Shown: positions 39,007 through 49,685 of the stretch, one piece after another | How positions within the stretch are numbered: the first letter of the stretch is position 1 | Layout of the letters: each line of letters starts with the position of its first letter | Position numbers and translations under genes: made by a program | Assembly: GCF_002087295.1 (NCBI RefSeq) | Contig: NZ_MWVI01000097.1 | Span: 93,578-157,577 of the forward strand | DNA length: 64,000 nucleotides | Direction: 5' to 3' | Origin: Vreelandella lionensis | GTDB lineage: Bacteria > Pseudomonadota > Gammaproteobacteria > Pseudomonadales > Halomonadaceae | Notes under the pieces: generated by a model | Database searches by the model: none | What the model saw: the letters and a program-made list of their open reading frames with translations, nothing else | Told to the model about the DNA's origin: nothing

Positions 39007-40777
39007 ATGAGCGAAACTGGTGCTACGGCAGGCCGTCAAAACAGCACGACACCAAACGCCTCTCGCAGTGGAGCGGCGGAAAACGAATCCAGCAGCCCCT
39101 CTGCCTTGGCGCGCACCATGAAACAGCTGCGCAGCAATCCATTAGTGGTTGTATTGATTGCGGCAGCGGCCTCTATCGCCGTTGTGGCTGCTTTATTTAT
39201 GTGGGCTAGCAGCCCCGAGTACCGTGTGCTTTACAGCAACCTGAGCGAAGCGGATGGTGGACGAATTATTTCGGAGCTTGATAGCCGCGGCGTACCCTAT
39301 CAGTTTAGCCAGGGGGGCCAGGCACTGCTGGTGCCCGGCGAGCAGGTGCATACCCTCAGGCTCCAGTTAGCTGAGCAAGGCTTGCCCCGCGGCGGCAATC
39401 TTGGCCTAGAGCTTATGGAAACCCAAGCTTTTGGGATTAGCCAATTTGCTGAGCAGGTGAACTTTCAGCGTGGCCTGGAAGGCGAGCTTTCACGCTCTAT
39501 CGAATCACTAGGCCCCGTCGAAAGTGTGCGCGTGCATCTATCGATGGCAAAGCCGTCCGTCTTTATCCGTGACCGCGAACCTGCCAAAGCCTCTGTGGTG
39601 TTGAATCTCTTGCCAGGTCGCGTCCTTGGCGAGGGGCAAGTTAGCGCCATTGTGCACATGGTATCCAGCAGTGTGCCTGAGCTTGCTACTGAAGATGTGA
39701 CGGTGGCCGATCAGAACGGCCGCCTACTCACTGCCAATAGCGCCCAGGGTAACGACCTGGATGGTACGCAGTTAGCGTACATCAGCGAAGTGGAGCGCTC
39801 CTATCAGCAGCGTATTGAGAACATTCTTTCGCCCATTGTTGGCAGCAACAATGTTCGCGCCCAGGTAGCGGCACAGATCGATTTTTCACGCCGAGAGCAA
39901 ACCTCCGAGCGTTACAGCCCAAACCAAGCGCCTAACGAATCAGCAGTCCGCAGCCGTCAGCTTAGCCTCTCTTACGATGGCGAAGATCCATTGGCCACCG
40001 GCATTCCTGGGGCGTTAAGCAATACTCCTCCTGGGGTAGCCCCCTCCCCCATTAACCAGCCAGACCCCGAAGAGGGTGATGTTGCGGACGATGCAGGTAC
40101 CGAACCAGGCGCTTTGCGCAACTTGCGCCAAGAAGATGTCGTTAATTACGAAGTAGATCGTAGTATTGAGCATATTCAGCACCGCCTTGGCCAGATACAA
40201 CGCCTCTCAGCGGCTGTTGTTGTTAACTTTCGCGACGTCACTAATGAAGAAGGTGAGGTTGAACAAGTCGCGCTCAGCGATGAAGAGATCGCCCAAATTG
40301 AGCGTTTGGTACAACAAGCAATGGGGTTTTCGGATCTGCGCGGCGATCAAGTGGAAGTGGTTAACACACCCTTCGCTGGCGATGATGATACCCGCGTCGA
40401 ACCGGTCTGGTGGCAACATCCGGACAACCTAGCGATAGCTGCCAATTTAGGGCGCTACTTACTAGTTGCGCTAGCCGCATTGCTACTCTACCTGCTGATT
40501 TTGCGCCCATTAATCAAGCGCTACACCCAGCCGCCCGTGAATGGCCGCTGCAGCGCCTGGAAGCACGTTGAGCACCAGTGTTGGTAGCGACGAAGATGAC
40601 CAGGAAAGCGAGGGCGAAGGCGCGTCCGATGATGAGGACACCTATAGCAACAAGCCCAAGCGCCGTCGCAAAACGTCGCTTTACGAACACAATCTTAACG
40701 ACCTGCGAGAAATGGCCCAAGAAGACCCCCGTATGGTCGCGATGATTATTCGCAGCTGGATGAACGCTAATGACTAG
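39007..40777 (+). CDS. fliF: Flagellar MS-ring protein FliF (frame break near C-terminus)
   Basis: About 590 residues forming the membrane ring on which the flagellum is built. Two helices (VVVLIAAAASIAVVAALFMWA near residue 45 and YLLVALAALLLYLLILRPLIKRY near 490) flank the large periplasmic ring-building domains (YSNLSEADGGRIISELDSRGVPYQFS; EQVNFQRGLEGELSRSIESLGPVESVRVHLSMAKPSVFIRDREPAKASVVL). The C-terminal FliG-binding tail (SLYEHNLNDLREMAQEDPRMVAMIIRSWM) follows a break near 40538. ATG at 39007 follows GGAGGG; an open frame from 38929 lacks such a site. It overlaps fliG by eight bases. Confidence 0.95.
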
Positions 40778-41774
40778 CATTGCTGAAATGGGCGGCGCAC
40801 GTAAAAGCGCCATTCTTCTGCTGGCCCTGGACGAAGACAGCGCCGCTGAGATTTTTAAGTTCCTTAGCGCCAGCGAAGTGCAAGAGATCAGTATGGAAAT
40901 GGCACGGCTTCATCAAGTTTCCCATGATGATATGAAAGCCGTGCTAGAAGCCTTCCATCAAGAAACTGAAGAGTTCGTGGCGCTTAACCTCAACTCTAGC
41001 GAGCATATTCGTTCGGTACTGACTAAGGCACTGGGCAGTGAACGAGCTACTAGCCTAATTGAGGATATTCTCGAAACCACGGGCGAGAATTCAGGTATTG
41101 ATGCACTCAACCTGATGGAAGCCTCCATGGTGTCGGAGCTGATTCGCGACGAGCATCCGCAGATCATCGCCACCATCCTGGTTCACCTGGATCGCCATCA
41201 GGCCGCTGATATTCTCGAGCTCTTCGAAGAGAAACTGCGTAACGACGTGGTACTTCGGATCGCCACCTTTAGCGGCGTGCAACCAGCCGCGCTTCAGGAG
41301 CTTACCGAAGTGCTTACCAGCATGTTGGATGGCCAAAACCTCAAGCGCAGCAAAATGGGTGGCGTAAGAACTGCGGCAGAGATCCTCAACCTGATGAACT
41401 CTTCTCAAGAAGAGGTGGCCATCGAAACCGTCCGCTCGCACAGCGAAGACCTTGCCCAGAAGATCATCGACGAGATGTTCCTATTCGAGAACCTACTCGA
41501 CCTGGACAACCGCGCGATTCAGATGGTACTTCAGGAAGTGGAGACCAACTCGCTGGTGGTGGCGCTCAAAGGCGCTCAAGATGCCCTAGTGGACAAATTC
41601 CTACGCAACATGTCGCAGCGCGCCGCCGACTTGGTTCGCGAAGACATGGAGGCTCGCGGCCCTATCCGCGTCTCGCAAGTGGAAACCGAGCAGAAAGCGA
41701 TTCTACAAATTGTGCGCCGCTTAGCGGATTCCGGAGAGATCGTCCTGGCGGGCGGAGACGACGAGTATGTCTAA
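40770..41774 (+). CDS. fliG: Flagellar rotor switch protein FliG
   Basis: Rotor protein that meets the stator. The 334 residues hold three helical domains: N-terminal FliF-binding (MGGARKSAILLLALDEDSAAEIFKFLSASEVQEIS), middle with the EHPQ motif (IRDEHPQIIATILVHLD), and C-terminal torque domain (LEVETNSLVVALKGAQDALVDKFLRNMSQRAADLVREDME region) with the charged residues that touch MotA. The gene is intact and overlaps both fliF and fliH, showing tight coupling in the fliFGHIJK operon. Confidence 0.97.
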   Translation: MTSIAEMGGARKSAILLLALDEDSAAEIFKFLSASEVQEISMEMARLHQVSHDDMKAVLEAFHQETEEFVALNLNSSEHIRSVLTKALGSERATSLIEDILETTGENSGIDALNLMEASMVSELIRDEHPQIIATILVHLDRHQAADILELFEEKLRNDVVLRIATFSGVQPAALQELTEVLTSMLDGQNLKRSKMGGVRTAAEILNLMNSSQEEVAIETVRSHSEDLAQKIIDEMFLFENLLDLDNRAIQMVLQEVETNSLVVALKGAQDALVDKFLRNMSQRAADLVREDMEARGPIRVSQVETEQKAILQIVRRLADSGEIVLAGGDDEYV

Positions 41775-42530
41775 TACTCATTCGCCTGAATTTGATCGCC
41801 ACGGCGAGTGGCGACGCTGGCAAATGGATGAGCTGGTAACGCCTGCAGTGACAAATCTCAACAAAATGCCTCAGGCCCCACGGCTCACCAGCGCAAAGTG
41901 GAAGCTGCCCAACGCGCCGCCGCAGAAGCAAGGGCACGTGAGGAAAAGCAGCGGCAAGAGGTTTATGAGCAACTTCGCCAGGCAGCCGAAGAAGAAGGCT
42001 ATCAGGCGGGCCTGAAACGCGGGCACGAAGAGGGACTTACTAAAGGCCTGAGCGAGGGACGCGACCAAGCAGCCGAAGAGCTTAAAGAGCAAATTCGTCA
42101 AACGGTCGCACCGCTAGGATCATTGGCAAAGCAGTTTTCAGATGCCCTTGAGCGTATTGATGACACAAGCGCCCATGATCTTGCTGAACTTGCCCTGGCA
42201 ACAGGCAAACAGCTAGCAGGAGACGCGCTAACTGAGCAACCTGAGCATATTTTGTCCATCGTTCGCGAGCTGCTGCATACCGAGCCACCGTTAGTCGGTA
42301 AACAGCGTTTATGGCTTAACCCAAACGACCACACCTTGGTTGAAGAGCATCTTGGTGGCGAGCTAGAGGCTGCTGGCTGGGTACTGCAACCCGACGATCA
42401 GTTGGCCCGTGGCGGCTGCCGCGTTACCAGTGCCCAAGGCGAACTGGACGCGACGTTTGAGAGCCGCTGGCAAAATATTAATGCACAGCTGCGCAAACGA
42501 CATTACCGCAAAGCGACACCGTCCGAGTAA
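41767..42530 (+). CDS. fliH: Flagellar export ATPase regulator FliH (frame break)
   Basis: Peripheral stalk of the export ATPase. The N-terminal [24 protein letters not shown] joins, after a break near 41870, to a long charged coiled coil. That coil contains the GxxxG-like repeats typical of FliH ([26 protein letters not shown]). The C-terminal domain ([34 protein letters not shown] ... LARGGCRV) binds FliI. About 254 residues. It overlaps the end of fliG by eight bases and is followed by fliI after four bases. Confidence 0.92.
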
Positions 42531-42534
42531 CGCG

Positions 42535-43923
42535 ATGAATCACTTCAATTGCCCTCACCAACACCGCTGGCGTAAAGCACTGCAGCGCACCAGCCAGCGT
42601 GTGAGCCGACTCCCCCACTACCGAACCAGTGGGCGGGTTGTGCGCGCGACTGGCATGGTGATTGAGGTGGTTGGCTTACGAGTGGCGGTAGGTAGCGCTT
42701 GCCACATTGAACTGCCAGGAGCAGATGGCCGGCTTAACGATAGCCACAAGCCTGCAGAAGCTGAAGTCGTCGGTTTCTCCGGTGAAAAGCTGTTTTTAAT
42801 GCCGCTAGAAGAAATCTCTTGCCTGATGCCGGGTGCACGGGTTACCCCTCTTGTTGATGGCAATGGCCACAGTGCCCGGCGCTTCCCAGTAGGCGACGAG
42901 CTTTTAGGCCGCGTACTGGATGGTAATGGTAACCCGCTTGATGATCGTGAAGGTGTTGAGGATGCCCAGCGCACCACCTTGCAATCCAGGCCACTGAATC
43001 CGCTGTCCCGGGCGCCTATTGATGCTCAAATCGATGTCGGCATTCGTGCCATTAATGCCCTACTCAGCGTTGGCCGCGGCCAGCGCATGGGCCTATTTGC
43101 CGGCTCAGGCGTCGGTAAGTCAGTACTGTTAGGCATGATGGCACGCTATACCCAGGCCGATGTGATCGTCGTTGGCTTGATTGGTGAGCGTGGCCGTGAA
43201 GTACAGTACTTTATTGACAATATCTTGGGGCCAGAAGGGCGCCGACGCGCTGTTGTTGTCGCCGCGCCTGCGGATACCTCGCCGCTGCAACGCTTGCAAG
43301 GGGCCGCTTACGCCACACGTATCGCGGAAGGATTTAGGGACTCTGGCCGCAACCTGCTGCTAATAATGGACTCCCTTACACGCTATGCCATGGCACAGCG
43401 GGAGATCGCATTAGCCATTGGCGAACCCCCTGCCACTAAAGGGTATCCACCCTCCGTCTTTGCCAAGCTACCCGGCTTGGTAGAGCGGGCGGGCAATGCT
43501 GAGCGGAGCGGCGGCGCCATTACCGCGTTCTACACCGTGTTCACAGAAGGCGATGACCAGCAGGACCCGATCGCTGACTCCGCCAGGGCCATTTTGGATG
43601 GTCATATCGTCCTGTCGCGGACGCTGGCAGAAGCCGGGCACTATCCTGCTATCGATATAGAAGCCTCTATCAGCCGTGCAATGACCGCCATCGTGACGCA
43701 GGAGCAGCAGCAAAAAGCGCGTACCTTTAAACAGATTTTTTCACGCTATCAGCGTAACCGCGACCTGATCAGCGTAGGGGCCTACAGCCCAGGCCATGAT
43801 CCGCGGCTGGATGAAGCGGTGGATCGCTTTCCAGCCTTAGAGCGGTTTCTTCAACAGAACATTGACGAGTGTGCAACGCTTGAGGAGTCCTACCAGGCCC
43901 TGCACACGGTAGTGGGAGGCTAA
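42535..43923 (+). CDS. fliI: Flagellar export ATPase FliI
   Basis: F1-beta-like ATPase that primes export. About 462 residues. The nucleotide site is shown by Walker [22 protein letters not shown] and Walker [19 protein letters not shown], followed by [20 protein letters not shown] and [21 protein letters not shown] segments. ATG at 42535 is chosen over an upstream open frame because it lies four bases after the fliH stop and matches the family length. The gene is intact and is immediately followed by fliJ. Confidence 0.96.
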   Translation: MNHFNCPHQHRWRKALQRTSQRVSRLPHYRTSGRVVRATGMVIEVVGLRVAVGSACHIELPGADGRLNDSHKPAEAEVVGFSGEKLFLMPLEEISCLMPGARVTPLVDGNGHSARRFPVGDELLGRVLDGNGNPLDDREGVEDAQRTTLQSRPLNPLSRAPIDAQIDVGIRAINALLSVGRGQRMGLFAGSGVGKSVLLGMMARYTQADVIVVGLIGERGREVQYFIDNILGPEGRRRAVVVAAPADTSPLQRLQGAAYATRIAEGFRDSGRNLLLIMDSLTRYAMAQREIALAIGEPPATKGYPPSVFAKLPGLVERAGNAERSGGAITAFYTVFTEGDDQQDPIADSARAILDGHIVLSRTLAEAGHYPAIDIEASISRAMTAIVTQEQQQKARTFKQIFSRYQRNRDLISVGAYSPGHDPRLDEAVDRFPALERFLQQNIDECATLEESYQALHTVVGG

Positions 43924-44376
43924 ATGAGTCATAACCAGCTTGATATGCTGACGGACCTGGCCCGTGATGCTCGTGACCAAGCAGGAAAACTGCTGGCCCA
44001 AGAGCGTCAAACCCAACAGCAAACGGAAGCCCAGCTGCAGTCACTCAACCGCTACCGAGTAGAGTATGCAGAGCGTTTGCAGCACGCCATGCGTGACTGC
44101 ATTGACCCCGCTACCATGTATAATTATCAGCAGTTCTTAGCCTCGTTGGATGCCGCCCTTGTGCGTGCTAGACAGGCGCTGACTGCACAGCAAAAACGCG
44201 TACAACAGAGCCAGCAGCATTGGCAACAAGAGCAGCGCAAGCTCTCTTCTTACGATACACTGGCCTCACGTAGGCTATTAGAAGAGCATCGCCGCCAAGC
44301 GCGTTACGAGCAAAAAGCAACCGATGACTTTGTCACTAGTCGTGTAGCTCGCCAACAGTCTGATAAACCACTTTAG
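43924..44376 (+). CDS. fliJ: Flagellar export protein FliJ
   Basis: 150-residue, almost entirely helical, Gln/Arg-rich coiled-coil protein. It corresponds to the gamma-like stalk of the FliI ring (DLARDARDQAGKLLAQERQTQQQTEAQLQSLNRYRVEYAERL). FliJ sequences are weakly conserved; the call rests on length, coiled-coil composition and position directly after fliI (start adjacent to the fliI stop) and before fliK. Confidence 0.9.
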   Translation: MSHNQLDMLTDLARDARDQAGKLLAQERQTQQQTEAQLQSLNRYRVEYAERLQHAMRDCIDPATMYNYQQFLASLDAALVRARQALTAQQKRVQQSQQHWQQEQRKLSSYDTLASRRLLEEHRRQARYEQKATDDFVTSRVARQQSDKPL

Positions 44377-44398
44377 CTCCGGGTCAGGAAGCCTATCC

Positions 44399-45948
44399 AT
44401 GAATATTCAACTGTTACTTTCTGCGAACCCCAGCCAGGGCAGTGGCGCATCAGCCTCACAAGCGACGGAGGCTCAAGGCTTTCCCACTGGGCTATTCCGC
44501 CAAGCCATGCTGCAGGCTACAGACACCCAACGCGCAATGGGCGCACTTTCTAACGCTCCATCCACCGATGGAGAACAGGCGCTGCGTGATTTTACCCGCT
44601 CCTAGAATCGCTGGGTATTGAGCTAGATGAAAGTGCACTTGCCGATCTATTTGGACAGTTGCAATTGGCTACTCAGGCTATGCAGCAAAAATTAAGCAGT
44701 CAAAGTCTTGGAGCACTTAGTAATCAACAAGTACCTGCTGAGACAACGATCCAAACGCCATATGGCTTAGACAAACACTTAGAATCACTTGGAATTGATT
44801 CCAATCAAGAGGCGTTGGCGCAGCTACAGATAGCTGCTCAAACGATGAATGACTTAGTCAAGCAACTTGAGTCACTTGATATTAAGCTCAATCAAGAGGA
44901 GATTGCAGAGCTTTTTGCTCAGCTACAAACGGCTGAACAAGGCACCCCAGAACCGCTAATAGCATTAGCTGCAGCGGCGGCTACCGACAACACGTTGGAC
45001 ATGCCATCACCTGCTCTACAGGAAATTTCCAGTCGGCTGTCATTAGTCGCTGCCTTTACTGATGACGCAGGCCTACCGTCCCCCACTACTACCCAAACAA
45101 CGTCTGTCGCCGCTATCGCCGAACAGTTAGCGATTGACAAAAAAGACGCGATAGCTCTCATCAATGCTTACCAACAGCTATCGGGTAGCACAGGGTCTAA
45201 TGGGTCTGCTCAGCGCCCTGAAACGCTCAGCCAGCAAATAGCAGCGCTTTCATTGGGTAATGCTGCTAATACAGATACGAGCACTCAGCAGACAACCTCA
45301 AATACGCTTGCCGCATCAAGCATGCAAACAATGACCCCCAGTGTGCACGTCAGCAGTGAAGCCATGGCTAGCGCTCTGGCGGTTAGCGGTGCCTCTGGAG
45401 AAGCAGCAGCGCGCATTAGCGGCGGTAACGAGCTAGCATTTAACCTGCCTAACGCTAACGCCGCGCCACAGCCTATTGCTGCCGCAACGGGAGCCTCACT
45501 GCCATCCTCTACTGGCACCCCTGTCTCTCACCCCTCCTGCCCGTCACAGCTAGGTCAACAGCTCGTTCAGCTTGTCCAGCGAGGGGGGGAGCAGCATGTT
45601 CAAATGAAACTACATCCTGCTGAGCTTGGGCCACTTTCTATCTCGTTAAAAATGACAGAACACGGCGCACAAGCTCAATTTTTATCCGCTCACGCTCAGG
45701 TTCGACAAGTGATTGAACAAGCGATTCCTCAACTGCGTGAAGCACTGGCGGAACAAGGAATTTCACTAAGTGACACATCAGTGGGTGAACAAGGCTTTTC
45801 TAATCAACAGGAAGCGTTTGCTCAGCAAAGCACAGGCTCAAGCGCTGGTGGTGAAAGCGGAGTCTCTAGCGTTGAGGGTGAAACCGGGACGCCTGCATCT
45901 GGGGGTTCCTCCATCGAACTCGATGGGCGTGTGGACCTTTATGCTTAA
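44399..45948 (+). CDS. fliK: Flagellar hook-length control protein FliK (frame break)
   Basis: About 516 residues after a break near 44592. The N-terminal ruler region is low in conservation and contains three related helical segments (starting LESLGIELDESALADLF, LESLGIDSNQEALAQL and LESLDIKLNQEEIAELF). A long Ser/Thr/Ala/Gln-rich linker follows. The C-terminal Flg_hook domain (LGQQLVQLVQRGGEQHVQMKLHPAELGPLSISLKM ... IPQLREALAEQGISLSD) interacts with FlhB for the export switch. It is last in fliFGHIJK and followed by a terminator hairpin. A second FliK-like protein is encoded at 33770. Confidence 0.93.
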
Positions 45949-46013
45949 AATATAGCCACGCTATAAGTATGGTTTAATTGTGAGTACCGTGTTAAATAGC
46001 TAAACCAAAAGAT

Positions 46014-46032
46014 AGGCTCTCCAAGAGAGCCT
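46014..46032 (+). terminator. Intrinsic terminator after fliK
   Basis: Stem AGGCTCT/AGAGCCT (7 bp) with loop CCAAG, followed by GTTCGTTTCTT. It separates the fliFGHIJK and fliLMNOPQR runs. Confidence 0.65.
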
Positions 46033-46107
46033 GTTCGTTTCTTCATTATCACCCGCGTTAGGCATAATGCTTGGCTAGCGTCATGTGCGAACATCATGGG
46101 AACAACA

Positions 46108-46584
46108 ATGGCAGAATCAAGCGGCGGATCTAAAAAACTGCTCTGGGTAATGATCATTCTCGTACTGCTTTCCTCTGCAGGGGCAGCAGCGGCTATTTAT
46201 CTAGTGCTGGATCAGCGCAACAGCAGCGACAGTGGCGAAGCTCAACAGCAAACGGTCGAGCTTACCCCCCCTGTGTTTACACTCATTTAGCCATTCACTG
46301 TTAATTTAGCTGATGACCGCTATGGTTCACGCCTGCGCTATACGGGTATTACGCTGCGAGTGGGTAACGAACAGAGTAAAACAATTATCGAAGAGCATAT
46401 GCCGCAAGTGCGCAGCCGCTTACTAATTCTGTTATCGGGAAAACAAGCCAACGAACTCACCTCGACAGAGGGGAAAGAGGAGCTGGCACAGGCAATTATT
46501 AGTCGTTTGAACGTACCCCTCACCGAAAATCAGCCCCCCCTAGATCTAAGGGAAGAGCTGTTTACCGAATTTATTGTGCAATAA
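46108..46584 (+). CDS. fliL: Flagellar protein FliL (in-frame TAG stop)
   Basis: About 158-residue stator-associated membrane protein. A short cytoplasmic start (MAESSGGSKK) leads to one helix (LLWVMIILVLLSSAGAAAAIYLVL). The periplasmic FliL domain follows: PFTVNLADDRYGSRLRYTGITLRVG ... AIISRLNVPL ... LREELFTEFIVQ. The frame is continuous except for TAG at 46288-46290, just before PFTVNL, where most FliL proteins have an acidic or polar codon; GAG to TAG would explain it. Either FliL is truncated to the membrane part, or the base is an error. ATG at 46108 is preferred over 46096 by a GGGA site. Confidence 0.88.
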
Positions 46585-46605
46585 CCTCGGGAACTGGAGC
46601 CGTTC

Positions 46606-47596
46606 ATGTCACAGGTCGATCTACTGTCCCAGGAAGAAATTGACGCCTTACTAAAGGGTGTCAGTGGAGACGAAGAGCCCTCTACGGCGTCGTCCAAGTC
46701 TCAGGACGAAACAAAAATTCGCCCGTATGACCCATCGACTCAACATCGGGTCATACGCGAACGTCTGCATGCGCTTGATTTTATTAACGAGCGTTTTGCT
46801 CGTTATTTCCGCAACGGATTATTCAATCTAATTCGTCGCAGCTCAGACATCACTGTCGAGTCCGTGCGCTATCAAAGCTTTAGCGACTTCTCACGTAACG
46901 TTCCGGTGCCGACCAACCTCAATATCGTGTCGATGAAGCCGATGCGGGGCTCTGCATTGGTGGTATTTCCACCAAATCTCGTGTTTATGGTAGTAGACAA
47001 CCTGTTCGGTGGAGACGGGCGATTCGTTACGAAATCAGATGGGCGCGAATTTACCAATACCGAACAACGTATTATCCAGCGCCTGCTCAATCTTGCGATT
47101 GATGCCTATCAAGAAGCTTGGAAGGTAGTATACCCGATAGATGTCCACTTCCTGCGCTCCGAAGTCCAGTCTAAATTCGCCAATATTACTAATTCACCTA
47201 ATGAGAATGTTGTCAATACCAAGTTCAATATTGAGGTAGGCAACCTATCCAGTAGCTTTCAGATTTGCATGCTCTACGCAATGATTGAGCCGCTGCGCGA
47301 TTTATTGGTTAACCCGATCAACGATAGCAATCATGACAGTGAAGGCTCTTGGTCACGTCGCTTGGCCAGCCAGCTGCGCCAATCTGAAGTTGAGTTGGTC
47401 GCTGACTTTGCGCAGATTCCGAGTCGAATTGCTCACGTCATGGGGCTAAAAAAGGGGGATGTTTTGCCGATGGACATTCCCAGTCCGATCACCGCCAGCG
47501 TTGACGGCGTCCCTGTGATGGAGTGTGAATACGGCAGTCATCGCCAGCAGCGCCCTGCGTGTTGTGCGTATGATCGAACCATGCTGCTATGAATAA
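46606..47596 (+). CDS. fliM: Flagellar switch protein FliM (frame break at 3' end)
   Basis: C-ring protein that binds CheY-P. About 330 residues. It starts with the CheY-binding helix (LSQEEIDALLKG, residues 7-18), then a Ser/Glu linker, the middle domain with VFPPNLVFMVVDNLFGGDGRF, and the FliN-like C-terminal domain. A break near 47542 separates MECEYG from VIASSALRVVRMIEPCCYE; the uncorrected frame ends at 47592 with an unrelated tail. It is followed by fliN after 60 bp. Confidence 0.95.
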
Positions 47597-47656
47597 CGTA
47601 TCGTCCAAGGACTTTATTAAAGGTTCAACGCGACAGAAAGCCAAGGAACCCAAAGC

Positions 47657-48176
47657 ATGACTGACCCTAATAAACCCGATCAAAAAGTCTCTGATGACGA
47701 TTGGGCGGAAGCCATGTCTGAGCAAGAAGAGCCGTCGTCTAGTGCTGATGCCGCAAGCGATGATGATGACCCCTGGGCAGCTGCCATGGCAGAGCAGGAG
47801 GCTGCAGAGAAGGACGATACGGAAGATGAGCCTGAATCAGAGGCACCTCAAGCCAAGCCAGCCAGCGACGATGTATTTCGCCCGCTGAGCGCAGAAAAAA
47901 GTACGACTCCCTCCCGTGATCTTGAGATGATCATGGATATTCCGGTTAAGCTTACCGTTGAGGTTAGGGCGCACCAAACTGACGATTAAGCAGCTATTAG
48001 AGCTCGCTCAAGGATCTGTCATTGAGCTGGAGGGATTAGCGGGTGAGCCAATGGATATCCTGATCAATGGCTACCTAATTGCTCAGGGGGAAGTAGTAGT
48101 TATCGAAGATAAATACGGTATCCGTATTACTGAGATTATTACACCATCCGAGCGCATTCATAAACTAAACCGATGA
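47657..48176 (+). CDS. fliN: Flagellar switch protein FliN (frame break)
   Basis: C-ring base protein. A long acidic N-terminal extension (Asp/Glu/Ala-rich, to about residue 90) precedes the conserved surface-presentation domain: DLEMIMDIPVKLTVE joins after a break near 47965 to LGRTKLTIKQLLELAQGSVIELEGLAGEPMDILINGYLIAQGEVVVIEDKYGIRITEII. About 173 residues, slightly longer than E. coli FliN (137) because of the extension. Its stop overlaps the fliO start. Confidence 0.94.
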
Positions 48177-48608
48177 GTGTTGCGACGTCTAGTGCGCAAG
48201 CCCCCCTTGAGGCATTAAGTGGCGGTGATGCATTAATGGGCATGGCGGCATTAGGCAAAACGGCCGCGGCACTAGCGTTGGTGATTGCCATTATTTTGCT
48301 GTGCACATCACTGCTCAAACGCTGGCAGCATCATCGCTATGACCATGGTGCACGGTTTACGCATCGTAGGTACCACCGCAGTAGGCAATCGCGAGCGAAT
48401 TGTGGTTGTCGAAATTGAAGACACATGGCTCGTTCTGGGCGTTAGTGGTGGCCGTATTAGTAAACTACACGAACGTCCAGCGCCTACTGATCGTGGATCC
48501 ACGCCCCCTAGTCCGCCGACCCGCTTCTCACAGCGTTTAGCTAACGCTATAGCCAATAGTCGCGGCAAGGGCGACAGTACTCCCTCAGACCCTCAGCATA
48601 CCTCATGA
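48173..48608 (+). CDS. fliO: Flagellar export gate assembly protein FliO (frame break)
   Basis: About 145 residues. One membrane helix (TAAALALVIAIILLCTSLLKRW, about 29-50) is followed after a break near 48338 by the cytoplasmic FliO domain (GLRIVGTTAVGNRERIVVVEIEDTWLVLGVSGGRISKLHE) and a variable Pro/Ser-rich tail. FliO helps assemble the FliP5-FliR core. It overlaps fliN and fliP by four bases at each end (ATGA), typical of fliNOPQR. Confidence 0.9.
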
Positions 48609-49385
48609 AATACGCTCAGCATTTTGCCTCGGCCCTATTCGCGTCACTGGGGGCCGATGAGTATTCTCATCATCGGATGCCTCGTGGCTTTTCCCAGCCA
48701 CGCCCAGCAACTACCTGGGTTAGTTTCACAACCAACGGAAGGCGGTGGCCAACAGTGGTCTCTCTCTCTACAAACACTGCTGTTCTTAAGTTCCTTGGCG
48801 TTTTTGCCAGCAATGCTCCTGATGATGACCAGTTTTACCCGCATCATCATTGTACTCAGCCTGCTAAGGACAGCGATGGGCACTCAGGCTACGCCGCCTA
48901 ACCAGGTACTGTTGGGGATCGCGCTCTTTTTAACGTTTTTTATTATGTCGCCAGTACTTAACCAAGTATATGACACCGCCTGGGTGCCGTTGACGGATGA
49001 GGTGATCAATTTTGAAGAGTTCCTGCTTCGCGCGCAGCTACCTTTCCGAGAGTTTATGCTGGCTCAAACGCGGGAGCCGGACCTGGCCCTATTTGTTCGT
49101 TTAGCCGATGTGGGCCCCTTGCAAGGGCCAGAAGAGCTACCAATGCGCGTCTTGCTACCTGCCTTTGTCACCAGCGAGCTCAAGACGGCCTTTCAAATTG
49201 GCTTTACCATCTTTATCCCTTTTTTGATCATTGACCTTGTAGTGGCCAGTACGCTAATGGCGTTGGGGATGATGATGGTTCCACCGATCACTATTTCGCT
49301 GCCATTTAAGCTCATGCTTTTTGTATTGGTTGACGGCTGGCAGCTCATTATTGGTTCGTTGGCAGAGAGCTTTTATATGCTTTAA
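48605..49385 (+). CDS. fliP: Flagellar export gate protein FliP (probable break in signal region)
   Basis: About 258 residues. It starts with a cleavable signal (hydrophobic [15 protein letters not shown]) and the mature start [36 protein letters not shown], closely following E. coli FliP. Conserved blocks [44 protein letters not shown] and the C-terminal [21 protein letters not shown] are intact. ATG at 48605 overlaps the fliO stop (ATGA), but a break near 48650 in a G run is needed to reach the main frame. ATG at 48657 is the alternative. Confidence 0.94.
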
Positions 49386-49412
49386 CGTCGCGGGGCGACG
49401 AGGAGCGTAATC

Positions 49413-49682
49413 ATGACACCCGAGATGGTGATGAGCGTCGCTTATCAGGGTATGCGCGTGACACTTTTTCTAGCTGGTCCTATGCTGTTAGCAGCACTAT
49501 TTACAGGTCTGATTATTAGCCTGTTCCAGGCCGCTACCCAAATAAACGAGATGACGCTGACATTTATCCCGAAAATCTTAGCGGTGTTTGCCGTTCTGGT
49601 ACTAGCGGGCCCCTGGCTCATCGGCTTAATTACCGACTTCACGACGCGGCTATTTACCAACATACCCGCAATGGTGATGTAG
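49413..49682 (+). CDS. fliQ: Flagellar export gate protein FliQ
   Basis: 89-residue, two-helix inner-membrane protein of the export core. Family blocks TPEMVMSVAYQGMRVTLFLAGPMLLAALFTGLIISLFQAATQINEMTLTFIPKILAVF are complete, and the second helix reads VLVLAGPWLIGLI. It is intact, 27 bp after fliP, with a clear GAGGAG-type ribosome site (CGAGGAGCG) before ATG at 49413. Confidence 0.97.
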   Translation: MTPEMVMSVAYQGMRVTLFLAGPMLLAALFTGLIISLFQAATQINEMTLTFIPKILAVFAVLVLAGPWLIGLITDFTTRLFTNIPAMVM

Positions 49683-49685
49683 CCT

